From NCBI GenBank assembly GCA_965220825.1, contig OZ244839.1, forward strand, positions 3,215,726 to 3,279,725: 64,000 bases of DNA. The letters run 5' to 3'. Positions 1-9,244 of this stretch are shown one piece after another. The translations under genes and the position numbers were made by a program. A model generated the notes under the pieces. That model ran no database searches and was not told the DNA's origin. It saw only the letters and a program-made list of their open reading frames with translations. Origin of the DNA: G965220825 sp965220825 (GTDB lineage: Bacteria; Pseudomonadota; Alphaproteobacteria; UBA828). Each line of letters starts with the position of its first letter. The first letter of the stretch is position 1.

Positions 1-2
1 TC

Positions 3-1241
3 CTGCCCTATTTCCGCCGTTCCGAAGATTTCGAGGGCGGTCCGGATGAATATCGGGGTGCCGGCGGGCCGCTCTCGGTCTCCCACATCCGAACGCTCCA
101 TCCGCTTTCGGAGGCTTTCCTCGAGGCCTGCGTCCATGCGGGCCTCCGGCGGCGTACCGATATCAACCTGCCCCCGCAGGAAGGCGTGGGCTTCGTGCAG
201 GCAAGCCAGAAACGAGGCGCCCGGCACAGCGCGGCGCGCGCCTATCTGTGGCCGGCGCGGCGGCGGGCGAACCTCTCCGTCCTCACCCGCGCCCGCGTGC
301 GGCGTATCGTCGTCGAGGGCGGGCGCGCAACCGCCGTGGACTATGTCCGGGGCGCGGGCACGGCACGTGCCGAGGCCGGGCGCGCGGTGGTTCTGTGCGC
401 CGGCGCCATCGCCTCCCCCCAGCTTCTGATGCTCTCCGGCGTCGGCCCCGCCTCTCATCTACGCGAGCACGGCATCACGCCTCTGCACGACCTGCCGGGC
501 GTCGGCGAGAACTTGCAGGACCATGCCGGGATCGCGCAGATCGCCTGGGTGAACCGCACCACCTACAACATGCAGGCGGGGCGGACGGGGATGCTGCTCC
601 ATGGCGTGCGCTGGCTGCTGACGCGCTCCGGCCCCGCCGCGAGCCCGGTGGCCCAGGTCTGCGGCTACCGGCGTATTCTCGCAGGCGCCGGCGCCGGTAC
701 TCAGGTGCAGTATCTCTTCACGCCCGGCGGCTACGCGCTCGCGGAATCGGGCCCCGTCATGTTCAAGAGGCCCGCCGTTACCGGCCTCACCAATCTGCAC
801 AAACCGCGATCCCGGGGGACCGTCCGCCTCAAATCCGCCGATCCGCTGGACCAGCCGGCGATCCAGCCCAACCTCTTTGGAGACGAGCATGATCTCGAGA
901 CGCTGCGGGAGGGCGCGCGTTTCTTCCGCAACGTTTTTGCCGCCCCGCCGCTTGCCCGCTTCGTCACGGGCGAATATCTGCCGGGCGAAATGGTGCAGAC
1001 CGACGACGAGTGGCGGGACTATGTCCGGCAGAGCGCCACCGGCGTCTACCATCCCGCGGGCAGCTGCAAAATGGGGCTCGACGAACGGGCGGTGGTGGAC
1101 CCCAATCTCAAGGTCCGTGGGCTGGAAGGTCTTTATGTCGCCGACGCCTCCATTATGCCGGCCATCGTCAGCGCCAATCTCAACGCGAACTGCATAATGA
1201 TCGGCGAAAAGGCCTCGGACCTGATAAAGGCCGCCGCCTGA
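3..1241 (+). CDS. GMC-family FAD-dependent oxidoreductase (choline/alcohol dehydrogenase-like), 5' truncated
   Basis: Only the C-terminal 412 residues are present; the reading frame is open from the left edge, so the FAD-binding N-terminus lies outside the window. The GMC signature 'GAIASPQLLMLSGVG' is clear, followed by the C-terminal substrate domain with the active-site histidine in 'YHPAGSCKMG' and a second active-site segment 'SANLNANCIMIGEKA'. Members oxidise alcohols such as choline or polyethylene glycol, passing electrons to FAD and then to oxygen or a quinone. The substrate cannot be told from sequence. It is the first visible gene of a plus-strand catabolic run and is followed 46 bases later by a small monooxygenase-like gene. 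Confidence 0.93.
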   Translation: MPYFRRSEDFEGGPDEYRGAGGPLSVSHIRTLHPLSEAFLEACVHAGLRRRTDINLPPQEGVGFVQASQKRGARHSAARAYLWPARRRANLSVLTRARVRRIVVEGGRATAVDYVRGAGTARAEAGRAVVLCAGAIASPQLLMLSGVGPASHLREHGITPLHDLPGVGENLQDHAGIAQIAWVNRTTYNMQAGRTGMLLHGVRWLLTRSGPAASPVAQVCGYRRILAGAGAGTQVQYLFTPGGYALAESGPVMFKRPAVTGLTNLHKPRSRGTVRLKSADPLDQPAIQPNLFGDEHDLETLREGARFFRNVFAAPPLARFVTGEYLPGEMVQTDDEWRDYVRQSATGVYHPAGSCKMGLDERAVVDPNLKVRGLEGLYVADASIMPAIVSANLNANCIMIGEKASDLIKAAA

Positions 1242-1287
1242 GCAGTCGCCAGGACAACGCCCGAAAGACGCACGCAAGGAGAAAGGC

Positions 1288-1596
1288 ATGCCGTTCACCG
1301 TTTGTGCCACCCTCAGGGTGAAGGAGAAACACCGCGCGGAGTTCGCGCAACGCATCAAGCGGCACGCTCGCAACACGGTGACGCGCGAGCGTGGCTGCAT
1401 AAGCTTCGAGGTCTCGGCCGACCGGGACGAGCCGCGACGCTTCCTGTTCTATGAGGTTTACGATACGGAGGACGACTTCAAGGCCCACATGAAGACCCCG
1501 TGGACGGAGCGGCATTTCGCGCAGACCAAGCATATGCTGGACGGCGACTGGCAGATGGTCGGCCTCTGCGACCGGATCGCCGCCCCCAACAAGTAG
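1288..1596 (+). CDS. antibiotic biosynthesis monooxygenase (ABM) domain protein
   Basis: This 102-residue single-domain protein has the usual length of ABM/YgiN-type proteins, which form dimeric ferredoxin-like barrels. Typical family features are the opening strand ('FTVCATLRVKEKHRAEF'), the 'ERGCISFEV' strand and the 'FLFYEVYDTEDDFKAHM' segment. Some members oxidise quinols or polyketides without a cofactor and others have no known activity, so the substrate is unassigned. A purine-rich ribosome site (AAGGAG) precedes the ATG. It sits between a GMC oxidoreductase and a metallo-beta-lactamase/rhodanese gene and is probably co-transcribed with them. Confidence 0.88.
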   Translation: MPFTVCATLRVKEKHRAEFAQRIKRHARNTVTRERGCISFEVSADRDEPRRFLFYEVYDTEDDFKAHMKTPWTERHFAQTKHMLDGDWQMVGLCDRIAAPNK

Positions 1597-1619
1597 GAGA
1601 GATGCTGCGGAGGCGAGCC

Positions 1620-2660
1620 ATGATCTTCCGTCAGTTCTATGATCTGGAATCCGGCAGCTACACCTATCTGCTGGCGAATCGACCGGGGGGCGAGGCGCTC
1701 ATCATCGATCCGGTGCGCGAGCGCGTGGACCGCTACCTTTTGCTGCTGGAAGAGTTGGACCTCACCCTCGCCAAGGTGCTGGATACCCACGTCCATGCGG
1801 ACCATGTCAGCGGCATGGCCGCACTCCGCGACCGCACGAAATGCGTTACCGTCATGGGACGGGAGGCGCCGGTGGACGTCGTCTCCATGCGCGTGAGCGA
1901 CGGGGACGTCATCGAAATCGACGGGCTCGCGCTCACGGTGCTCCACACGCCGGGCCACACGAGCGATTCCTACAGTTTCCTCATGGAGGACAGGGTGTTC
2001 ACCGGCGATACGCTGCTGATCCGCGGCACGGGCCGCACGGACTTTCAGAACGGCGACCCGATGGTGCAGTATGATTCTCTGTTCAACAAGCTGCTCACCC
2101 TTGCCGACGAGACGCTGGTCTATCCGGGCCACGACTACAAGGGGGACACCGTCTCCACCATCGGAGAGGAGAAACGCTGCAACCCGAGGCTCCAGGTCTC
2201 GTCGGCCGCGGAATATGCCGCGATCATGAACGGTCTGAACCTCGCCAACCCCAAGATGATGGATGTGGCGGTTCCGGCGAACCTGCGCGTGGGCCGTGAC
2301 CAGAGGGACGAGACCCATCCCGGTTGCGCGCTCACGCCGGCGCGCATCATGCAGGAATGCCGGACGTCCGAATGGATCCTCGTGGACCTTCGGGAAGGGG
2401 GCGAGCGGGCGCGCGAAGGGACGATCCCCGGCTCTCTTCACGCGCCCTACGGCATGCTCGCGGAGACTCTCGGCCCCGGCGGACTGCTGCGTGCCCTTGC
2501 CGAGCGCCCGGGTCACAGGTTGATCTATTACTGTGCGTTCGGCGAACGCTCGGCCATGGCGGTCGATGCCTCCCGCGAGCACGGCCTCGAGAATGTCTGC
2601 CACATGATCGGCGGCCTCGCCGCCTGGAAGGAGGCGGGCGGCGACATCGGCCAGACGTGA
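1620..2660 (+). CDS. metallo-beta-lactamase fold / rhodanese fusion (persulfide dioxygenase-like)
   Basis: The 346-residue protein joins an ETHE1/glyoxalase II-like metallo-beta-lactamase domain (about residues 1-210) to a rhodanese domain (about 235-340). The metal site 'THVHADH' (H57, H59, D61, H62), H113 in 'TPGHT', D130 and H171 are all visible. The rhodanese loop 'CAFGERS' has its catalytic cysteine at about residue 305. Such fusions oxidise glutathione persulfide to sulfite and move sulfane sulfur. The ATG at 1620 is preferred because GGAGG lies six bases upstream; an in-frame ATG at 1602 would add six residues. Its role among catabolic oxidoreductases, for example handling sulfur released from a substrate, is inference. 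Confidence 0.9.
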   Translation: MIFRQFYDLESGSYTYLLANRPGGEALIIDPVRERVDRYLLLLEELDLTLAKVLDTHVHADHVSGMAALRDRTKCVTVMGREAPVDVVSMRVSDGDVIEIDGLALTVLHTPGHTSDSYSFLMEDRVFTGDTLLIRGTGRTDFQNGDPMVQYDSLFNKLLTLADETLVYPGHDYKGDTVSTIGEEKRCNPRLQVSSAAEYAAIMNGLNLANPKMMDVAVPANLRVGRDQRDETHPGCALTPARIMQECRTSEWILVDLREGGERAREGTIPGSLHAPYGMLAETLGPGGLLRALAERPGHRLIYYCAFGERSAMAVDASREHGLENVCHMIGGLAAWKEAGGDIGQT

Positions 2661-2721
2661 CAGCCCGCCCCGCGATCAAGGCGGTCCGGTGGGAAAAGCA
2701 GCAGAGAGAGAAGGAACCGGC

Positions 2722-3828
2722 ATGAAGCTCGGCATGTTCATGATGCCCGTCAACGACCATCGGCGGGACACGCACACGGTCCTCAAGGAGGATGTGGAGA
2801 TCGCGGTAGCCTGTGACGCTCTCGGCTTCGACGAGTTCTGGGTCGGCGAGCACTACACCACATTGAGCGAACCGGTGACCTGTCCGTTCATGTTCCTCGC
2901 GAACCTGATCGCCCGTTCCACCCATATGAAGCTCGGCACCGGCGTGGTGAATCTGCCCCAGCGCCATCCCGTGCAGACGGCGGCACATGCCGCGCTTCTC
3001 GACCATCTGAGCGACGGCAGGCTCATCCTCGGCGTGAGCCCCGGTGGTCTGGTAAGCGACTTCGAGATGTTCGGCGTTACCGACCCCGGCATTCGCCGCG
3101 AGATGGCGAGCGAATCCATCGAGACCGTCCTCAAGCTCTGGGAGGGCGAGCCGCCCTACCGTATCGAGGGCAAGTACTGGACCGCCCGCCTCGAGGACTA
3201 TCACCTGCCGGAGCTCGGGGTGGGCGCCATGATCAAGCCGTACCAGAAACCCCATCCGCCGCTGGTGGCGTCCGCCATGAGCCCCAATTCCGGCAGCACC
3301 TACGCCGCCGGCAGGCGCGGCTGGGGCGTGATCTCGGCGAACTTCGTGCCGGTTCCCACCGTCCGCTCCCACTGGGAGGGTTTCACGGCGGGTTGTGCGG
3401 ATGCCGGCCGGGCGCCGATGTCCGAAGACTGGCGCGTCGCCCGCTCCATCTTCGTCGCGCCGAACGACGCGGAGGCCCGGGATTATGTGCGCGAGCCGGA
3501 CGGTCCGTTCGCCCACTATTACGGCTATCTCGTGGAACTCATAAAACGCGCGGCCTTCCACGCCATCATGAAGGACGGCCCCGATATGGCGGACGACGCG
3601 GTAACGCCGGACTATGCGTGCGAGCGTTTCATCGTCGCCGGAAGCCCGGAAAGCGTGGCGGAGCAACTGCTGGCGCTGCGGCAGGAGGTGGGGCCGTTCG
3701 GCACCGTTCTGATGACCGCCACCGATTGCAGAAACGAGGCGCACAAGGCGCGGCTTCTGGACTCCATGCGGCTGATGGCCGAAGAGGTCATGCCGAGGCT
3801 GCGGCACGCGGTGGGCGCGCCGGCCTGA
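2722..3828 (+). CDS. LLM-class flavin-dependent oxidoreductase
   Basis: This 368-residue protein of the bacterial luciferase-like superfamily (TIM barrel, FMN-dependent) begins with a typical strand 'MKLGMFMMPVN'. It has the 'LGFDEFWVGEHY' motif near residue 40, 'KLGTGVVNLPQRHPVQ' and 'GRLILGVSPGG'. Relatives are two-component monooxygenases that use FMNH2 from a partner reductase; no flavin reductase gene was seen nearby. The start was placed at 2722 after GAAGGAA. The gene lies within the plus-strand catabolic run, between the MBL-rhodanese fusion and an SDR. The substrate is unknown. Confidence 0.9.
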   Translation: MKLGMFMMPVNDHRRDTHTVLKEDVEIAVACDALGFDEFWVGEHYTTLSEPVTCPFMFLANLIARSTHMKLGTGVVNLPQRHPVQTAAHAALLDHLSDGRLILGVSPGGLVSDFEMFGVTDPGIRREMASESIETVLKLWEGEPPYRIEGKYWTARLEDYHLPELGVGAMIKPYQKPHPPLVASAMSPNSGSTYAAGRRGWGVISANFVPVPTVRSHWEGFTAGCADAGRAPMSEDWRVARSIFVAPNDAEARDYVREPDGPFAHYYGYLVELIKRAAFHAIMKDGPDMADDAVTPDYACERFIVAGSPESVAEQLLALRQEVGPFGTVLMTATDCRNEAHKARLLDSMRLMAEEVMPRLRHAVGAPA

Positions 3829-3853
3829 GGCGGTCGCAGGACGGGTGGCGGAT

Positions 3854-4621
3854 ATGGCCGGCGCGCTTCAAGGCATCCATGCCCTTGTCACCGGCGGCGG
3901 CAAGGGCATCGGGGCGGCGATCGCGGCACGCCTCGCCGCCGAGGGCGCGACGCTCACCGTCGCCGGCCGCGACGAGGCGGCGCTTGCGGCGACGGCCGCT
4001 GCGATCGCGGGCGCAACGGCCGTGCGCCTCGACGTCACGGACCGGGCGGCCGTCCGCCGCGTGTTCGCCGAAGCGGCGGAACGCGCCGGGCCCGTCCTGA
4101 TCCTGGTCCCCAATGCGGGCGCCGTCGCAACGGCGCCGCTGGACCGGCTGGCAACGGCCGATGTGGAGGCCATGATGGCGGTCAACTTATACGGCGCCTT
4201 CCACGCCATCCAGGCCGCGCTGCCGGGGATGCTGGACGCCGGATGGGGCCGCGTGGTGACCGTCGCGAGCCTCGCCGGCATCGACGCATCCCCCTATCTC
4301 GCGGGCTATGTCGCCTCCAAGCACGCCGTGGTCGGCCTGACCAAGGCGCTTGCGCTGGAGGTCGCCGCCAAGGGCATCACGGCAAACGCCGTCTGCCCCG
4401 GCTATGTGGAAACGGACATGGTGGATACGGCCGTCGCCAGGATCAAGGCGCGCACGGGCCTCGGCGATGCGGAGGTGCGGGCGTCGCTCCTTGCCAACAA
4501 TCCGCGCGGCAAGTTCATTCTGCCGGAGGAGGTCGCGGCCTGCGCCGCCTGGCTCTGCCTGCCGGGCTCGGAATCGGTGAACGGGCAGGCGATCGCCATT
4601 TCCGGCGGCGGCCGCGCCTGA
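3854..4621 (+). CDS. short-chain dehydrogenase/reductase (SDR)
   Basis: This 255-residue classical SDR has the NAD(P)-binding motif 'TGGGKGIG' at residues 13-20, 'NAG' at 87-89 and the catalytic set N111, S139, Y152 and K156 ('YVASK'). It resembles 3-hydroxybutyrate or 3-oxoacyl-ACP dehydrogenases in layout, but the substrate is open. The ATG at 3854 is chosen because it gives the usual short lead before the first strand; a GTG at 3845 would add three residues. It is followed 35 bases later by a dienelactone hydrolase fusion and is probably in the same transcript. Confidence 0.92.
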   Translation: MAGALQGIHALVTGGGKGIGAAIAARLAAEGATLTVAGRDEAALAATAAAIAGATAVRLDVTDRAAVRRVFAEAAERAGPVLILVPNAGAVATAPLDRLATADVEAMMAVNLYGAFHAIQAALPGMLDAGWGRVVTVASLAGIDASPYLAGYVASKHAVVGLTKALALEVAAKGITANAVCPGYVETDMVDTAVARIKARTGLGDAEVRASLLANNPRGKFILPEEVAACAAWLCLPGSESVNGQAIAISGGGRA

Positions 4622-4656
4622 CAAGCGGCACCGGCCGCGAGAGAGCGGAGAGGTTC

Positions 4657-5895
4657 ATGACTGGACGGACCATCGAAATCGAAGCGCGGGATGGCGGGCG
4701 CTTCAACGCCTATCTCGCCACGCCGGCGGCGGGCCGGGGCCCCGGCCTCCTGATCGAGCAAGAGATTTTCGGTGTCAACCGGAGCCTGCGGGCGGTGGCG
4801 GATCTCTTCGCCGAGGAGGGCTATGTCTGCCTGGTCCCGGATCTCTTCTGGCGGCTCGAGCCCGGCGTGGATCTGGGCTATGGCGCGGCGGACATGGAGC
4901 GCGCCTTCGCCCTCTACAAACGCTTCGACGTGGACCGGGCGCTGGAGGATATCGGCGATGCGCTGGCGGCGCTTCGGGCGCTGCCGGAATGCACCGGCAA
5001 AGCCGGCGCCATGGGTTTCTGCCTCGGCGGCAAGCTCGCCTGGCTCACGGCGGTGCGCCATCGGGTGGATGTCGCGGTGTCGTTCTATGGCGTCGGCATC
5101 GAGGAGACGCTGGACGAGGCCGACGGCCTCTCATGCCCGCTGCTGCTGCATTTCGCGGGCGCGGACGGCTTCGTGCCGCCGGAGGCGGTGACGGCCATCG
5201 AGGAAAGGCTTGGCGGGCGCAAGGATGTCGAGGTCCACGTCTATCCGGGGGTGGACCACGCCTTCTACAACCGGGATCGCGCCGACGCCTACCACCGCCC
5301 GTCCGCCATGATGGCCCATTCGCGCACCGTCGCGGCGCTCCGCAGCGCCATGGGGCCCGACTACGACCTGGAGGCCCTGTGGGAGGATCATCTCGACTGC
5401 GAGTTCAGGACCAGGGACACGGCGGCCACCATGAAGACCATGGTTCCCGAGCCCTATGTCAACCACGTGCCCACCATGACGGGCGGTACCGGGGCGGAGG
5501 CCCTGGCCAGGTTCTATGCGCGCCATTTCATCCCGAAAATGCCGAAGGACACCACGCTCACCCCGATCTCCCGCACCGTGGGCGCCGACCGGGTGGTGGA
5601 CGAGATGCTCTTCAGCTTCACCCATGACGAGCAGATCGACTGGATGCTCCCCGGCGTTCCGCCCACCGGGCGGAAGGTTTCGGTGCCGCTGGTGGCCATC
5701 GTGAACTTCCGGGGAGACAAGCTCTATCACGAACATATCTATTGGGATCAGGCCTCCGTGCTGGTGCAGATCGGCCTGCTGGATGGGGCGGGACTGCCCG
5801 TTGCGGGTGTGGAGGCGGCGCAGAAGGTGGCCGACGAGACGCTGCCTTCCAACGAGCTGATAGCCCGCGGCGCGCAGGAGGCGCCACCCCGTTGA
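4657..5895 (+). CDS. dienelactone hydrolase fused to an NTF2/SnoaL-like domain
   Basis: The 412-residue protein has two parts. Residues 1 to about 232 form a dienelactone hydrolase with the Cys-Asp-His triad (C122 in 'GFCLGG', D170, H201 in 'GVDHAFYN') and the conserved E36. Residues about 238-405 form a second domain resembling NTF2-like SnoaL or ester-cyclase-type folds ('YVNHVPTMTGG', 'DEMLFSFTHD', 'HEHIYWDQAS'). Ordinary dienelactone hydrolases end near 230-250 residues, so this is a true fusion in one frame. It may hydrolyse a lactone or enol ester produced by the upstream oxidoreductases. The second domain's role is unknown. Confidence 0.9.
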   Translation: MTGRTIEIEARDGGRFNAYLATPAAGRGPGLLIEQEIFGVNRSLRAVADLFAEEGYVCLVPDLFWRLEPGVDLGYGAADMERAFALYKRFDVDRALEDIGDALAALRALPECTGKAGAMGFCLGGKLAWLTAVRHRVDVAVSFYGVGIEETLDEADGLSCPLLLHFAGADGFVPPEAVTAIEERLGGRKDVEVHVYPGVDHAFYNRDRADAYHRPSAMMAHSRTVAALRSAMGPDYDLEALWEDHLDCEFRTRDTAATMKTMVPEPYVNHVPTMTGGTGAEALARFYARHFIPKMPKDTTLTPISRTVGADRVVDEMLFSFTHDEQIDWMLPGVPPTGRKVSVPLVAIVNFRGDKLYHEHIYWDQASVLVQIGLLDGAGLPVAGVEAAQKVADETLPSNELIARGAQEAPPR

Positions 5896-5909
5896 GCGGG
5901 AACGGCCCG

Positions 5910-8417
5910 GTGGGGACGGGTCCCATAGGGCAGGCGATCGAGCGGATCGAAGACGCCGCGCTGCTCACCGGCCGGGGTCGCTATATCGACGACATGCCGG
6001 TCGCGCCGGGCACGGGCCACGCCGCCGTGCTCCGCTCGCCACACGCCCGCGCGCGCATCCTTTCCGTGGATGCGCGCGCGGCGTCGGCAATGGAAGGCGT
6101 CCATGGCGTCGTGACGGGGGAGGACGCACGTGCGTGGTCGGCGCCGTTCACGGCGGTGGTGCGCCAGCCCATGGAGCATTGGTGCATCGCCGTGGACCGG
6201 GTGCGCCATGCGGGCGAGCCGGTCGCGGTCGTGGTGGCGGAGGACCGCTACCGGGCGGAGGATGCGCTTGCAGCGATCGACGTGCGCTACGAGCCGCTGC
6301 CGGCCGTGGTGGATCCGGAGGCCGCGCTCGCGCCCGATGCGCCGGTACTGCACGAGGCGGTGGGCGCCAACCTGGTGAGCGAACGCCACTTCCGTTACGG
6401 CGACCCGGAGGAAGCCTTCCGCCGAGCGCATCACCGCGTCGAGACTGAAGTCCGCTACCCGCGCAATGGATGCACGCCCATCGAGTGCCTGGGGCTCGTG
6501 GCGGCCTGGCGGGCGGCGGATGCAAGCTACGACGTCCTTTCCAACTTCCAGGGGCCGTTTTCGCTCCATCCGGTGATGGCGCGGGCGCTCGGGGTGCCGG
6601 CGCGGGCGCTGCGGCTCCGATCCGCGCCCGATTCCGGCGGGAGCTTCGGCGTCAAGCAGGCGATCTTTCCCATGATCGTCGCCATGGCGCTGGCCTCGCG
6701 GAAGACCGGACGGCCGGTCAAGTGGATCGAGGATCGGCTGGAACATCTGCTCGCGGCCAGCTCGGCGACCAACCGCATCACGCGCATCGAGGCGGCGGTT
6801 GAGGCCGACGGGCGCATAACCGCGCTTCGCCTGGAGCAGACCGAAGACTGCGGGGCCTATCTGCGGGCGCCGGAGCCTGCCACGCTCTATCGCAACCACG
6901 GCAACCTCACGGGCCCCTACCGCATCCCCCATCTCGCGGCAGTCAACCGGGTCGTCCTCACCAACAAGACGCCCACCGGGCTCAACCGCGGCTTCGGCGG
7001 ACCCCAGCTCTATTATGCGCTCGAGCGCCTGATGCAGCGGGTGGCGGGCACGCTCGGCCTCGACCCGCTGACCGTGATCCAGCGCAACCTGGTGCCGCCG
7101 GAGGCGATCCCCTACCGCGCCGCCGCCGGTGCGCGGGTGGATTCGGGCGATTTTCCCGCGACCGTCGCGATGGCGGTGGAGAAAGGAAACCTCGCCTCGC
7201 TCAAAGAGAAGCGGGCGGCGGCGCGCGCGGAGGGGCGGGCTTACGGGATCGGCCATGCGGCGGCGCTGGAGCCCAGTATCTCCAACATGGGCTATATCGC
7301 CACGGCTCTGGAGCCCGCCGCCCGCCGCGCAGGAGGACCCAAGGACGGTGCAGTGGCCCACGCGACCGTGGCGCTGGATCCGCTGGGCGGGGTGACCGTC
7401 ACCGCGGATTCGCTGCCGCAGGGCCAGGGGCACGGCACCGCCCTCGCTCAGGTGGCGGCAGCGGCCTTCGGACTGTCCCCGGCGGACATCACCATCAACC
7501 TGGAGCACGATACGCAGAAAGACCCCTGGTCCATCGCCGCCGGCAACTATTCCAGCCGCTTCTCCGGCGCCGTGGCGGGTGCGGCCCATCTGGCGGCGTC
7601 GCGGTTGCGCGACCGCCTTGCCCGCATCGCGAGCGCCCAACTGAACGCGCCGCCCGAGACCATCCGCTTCCAGGACGGCAAAATCTTCGCTACGGGCAAC
7701 CCGGAGAACGCGCTTCCCTTCCGCCGCGTGGCGGCTCTGGCCCACTGGTCGCCTTCGAGCCTGCCGGACGACATGGCGGAGAGAGGTTCCTGCCTGCGCG
7801 AGACCGCGGCCTGGACGCCGCCTTCGCTCGCGCCCACCGACGAGGACGAGCGGATCAACAGTTCCGCGGCCTATGGCTTCCTCTACGATTTCTGCGGTGT
7901 CGAAGTGGATCGTGCGACCGGGGCGGTCCATATCGACCGCTATGTCACCGCCCACGACTGCGGGACGCGTCTGAACCCGGCGCTGGTGGACGGCCAGATC
8001 CGCGGCGCCTTCGCCCATGCGGTGGGGGCTGCGCTCTTCGAGGAGTTCGCCTATGGGGAGGACGGCGTGTTTCTCTCCGGCACTTTCGCGGACTATCCCG
8101 TGCCCACTGCCTGCGAAGTGCCCGAGCCCGTGATCCTGCACCGGGACGCGCCGAGTCCGGGAACGCCGCTCGGCGCCAAGGGGGTGGGCGAGGGCAACTG
8201 CATGACGACGCCCGTCTGCATCGCGAATGCGGTGGCGGACGCCCTCGATCTGGAGAGCGTCGATCTGCCGCTCACCGCTCCGAGGGTGAGTGCGCTCGCG
8301 GGCGGTGCGGAGCGACCTCCGTCCGGCGATGCGGCGCCCAGACCGAACCCGATCGCTCGCGAGGCGGAGGCCGCCGCGCCTTCGCCTTGGCGCAGCCTGC
8401 TGAGCCGCAAGCCGTGA
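5910..8417 (+). CDS. molybdenum hydroxylase large (molybdopterin-binding) subunit, xanthine dehydrogenase family
   Basis: This roughly 835-residue CoxL/XdhA-type subunit begins 'GQAIERIEDAALLTGRGRY', typical of the family. It keeps the catalytic glutamate in 'GAKGVGEGN' near the C-terminus. The active-site loop reads 'TGLNRGFGGPQ' rather than 'AYxCSFR', so it is not a form I CO dehydrogenase. Such enzymes hydroxylate aldehydes or N-heterocycles. The start is uncertain: GTG at 5910 gives a normal N-terminus, while TTG at 5892 overlaps the upstream stop. The next gene overlaps by four bases (GTGA), followed by the 2Fe-2S subunit, so the three subunits form one operon. Confidence 0.92.
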   Translation: MGTGPIGQAIERIEDAALLTGRGRYIDDMPVAPGTGHAAVLRSPHARARILSVDARAASAMEGVHGVVTGEDARAWSAPFTAVVRQPMEHWCIAVDRVRHAGEPVAVVVAEDRYRAEDALAAIDVRYEPLPAVVDPEAALAPDAPVLHEAVGANLVSERHFRYGDPEEAFRRAHHRVETEVRYPRNGCTPIECLGLVAAWRAADASYDVLSNFQGPFSLHPVMARALGVPARALRLRSAPDSGGSFGVKQAIFPMIVAMALASRKTGRPVKWIEDRLEHLLAASSATNRITRIEAAVEADGRITALRLEQTEDCGAYLRAPEPATLYRNHGNLTGPYRIPHLAAVNRVVLTNKTPTGLNRGFGGPQLYYALERLMQRVAGTLGLDPLTVIQRNLVPPEAIPYRAAAGARVDSGDFPATVAMAVEKGNLASLKEKRAAARAEGRAYGIGHAAALEPSISNMGYIATALEPAARRAGGPKDGAVAHATVALDPLGGVTVTADSLPQGQGHGTALAQVAAAAFGLSPADITINLEHDTQKDPWSIAAGNYSSRFSGAVAGAAHLAASRLRDRLARIASAQLNAPPETIRFQDGKIFATGNPENALPFRRVAALAHWSPSSLPDDMAERGSCLRETAAWTPPSLAPTDEDERINSSAAYGFLYDFCGVEVDRATGAVHIDRYVTAHDCGTRLNPALVDGQIRGAFAHAVGAALFEEFAYGEDGVFLSGTFADYPVPTACEVPEPVILHRDAPSPGTPLGAKGVGEGNCMTTPVCIANAVADALDLESVDLPLTAPRVSALAGGAERPPSGDAAPRPNPIAREAEAAAPSPWRSLLSRKP

Positions 8418-9244
8418 AGCCGCCGCCCTTCGACTACCTGCTCGCGCGGGACGAGGACGAAGCGCTCGAGGCGCTGGCCGAGGGCGGTGACGATGCGCTG
8501 CTTCTCGCCGGCGGCCAGACGCTCATCCCCATGCTCAACATGCGCCTCGCCGAGCCCGCCATCCTGATCGATATCTCGCGTCTCGAGAGTCGCGCGGAAA
8601 TCAGCCGGGCGGCGGGTGTCGTGGAGGTGGGCGCTGCCGTGACGCAGGCCGGGCTCGAGGCATGGCCCGCGCTCGCGGATGCTCTCCCCCTGCTCGGTCA
8701 GGCGTTGCCGCTGGTGGGACACGCCCAGACCCGGAGCCGCGGCACGGTGTGCGGCTCCCTCGCACTCGCCGATCCCAGCGCAGAACTTGCGCTGTGCCTC
8801 GCGACATTGGACGGCGAGGTGGTGCTGCGCTCCCGCGCCGGCGGCGAAAGACGGTTATCGGCCGCGCCCTTCCAGACCGGCACGCTCACCACCGCATGCC
8901 GTGCGGACGAGATGGTCTGCGCCGCGCGCTTTCCCGCCGCCGAAGATGGCGCCGGCTACGCCTTCCGCGAGTTTGCGCTGCGGCACGGCGATTTCGCCAT
9001 CGCGGCCGTCGCGGCGGTGGTGAAGGCGAACTCCGTCCGCATCGGGATCGGCGGTGTCGCCGAGGCGCCGGAAGTGCGCGAGTGGCCGATGCTCTCAGGG
9101 ACTGCGCTCGACGATGCGCTCAACGATCTCGCATGGTCCCTCGACGCCCGCGACGATCAGCTCGCGAGCGCGCGCTACCGGCGCGAGCTCGTGCGCACTC
9201 TCGGGCGGAAGACCGTTCTGGAGGCGGCGTCATGCCGGCGCTGA
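8414..9244 (+). CDS. molybdenum hydroxylase FAD-binding (medium) subunit
   Basis: This 276-residue CoxM-type subunit has the FAD-binding motifs 'LLAGGQTLIPMLNMRL' near the N-terminus and 'RSRGTVCGSLALADPSAEL' (the family's 'RNRGTxGGS' motif) in the middle. It passes electrons from the 2Fe-2S clusters to NAD+ or another acceptor. The GTG start overlaps the stop of the large subunit by four bases, and its own stop overlaps the start of the small subunit by 13 bases, indicating tight translational coupling. Confidence 0.95.
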   Translation: MKPPPFDYLLARDEDEALEALAEGGDDALLLAGGQTLIPMLNMRLAEPAILIDISRLESRAEISRAAGVVEVGAAVTQAGLEAWPALADALPLLGQALPLVGHAQTRSRGTVCGSLALADPSAELALCLATLDGEVVLRSRAGGERRLSAAPFQTGTLTTACRADEMVCAARFPAAEDGAGYAFREFALRHGDFAIAAVAAVVKANSVRIGIGGVAEAPEVREWPMLSGTALDDALNDLAWSLDARDDQLASARYRRELVRTLGRKTVLEAASCRR

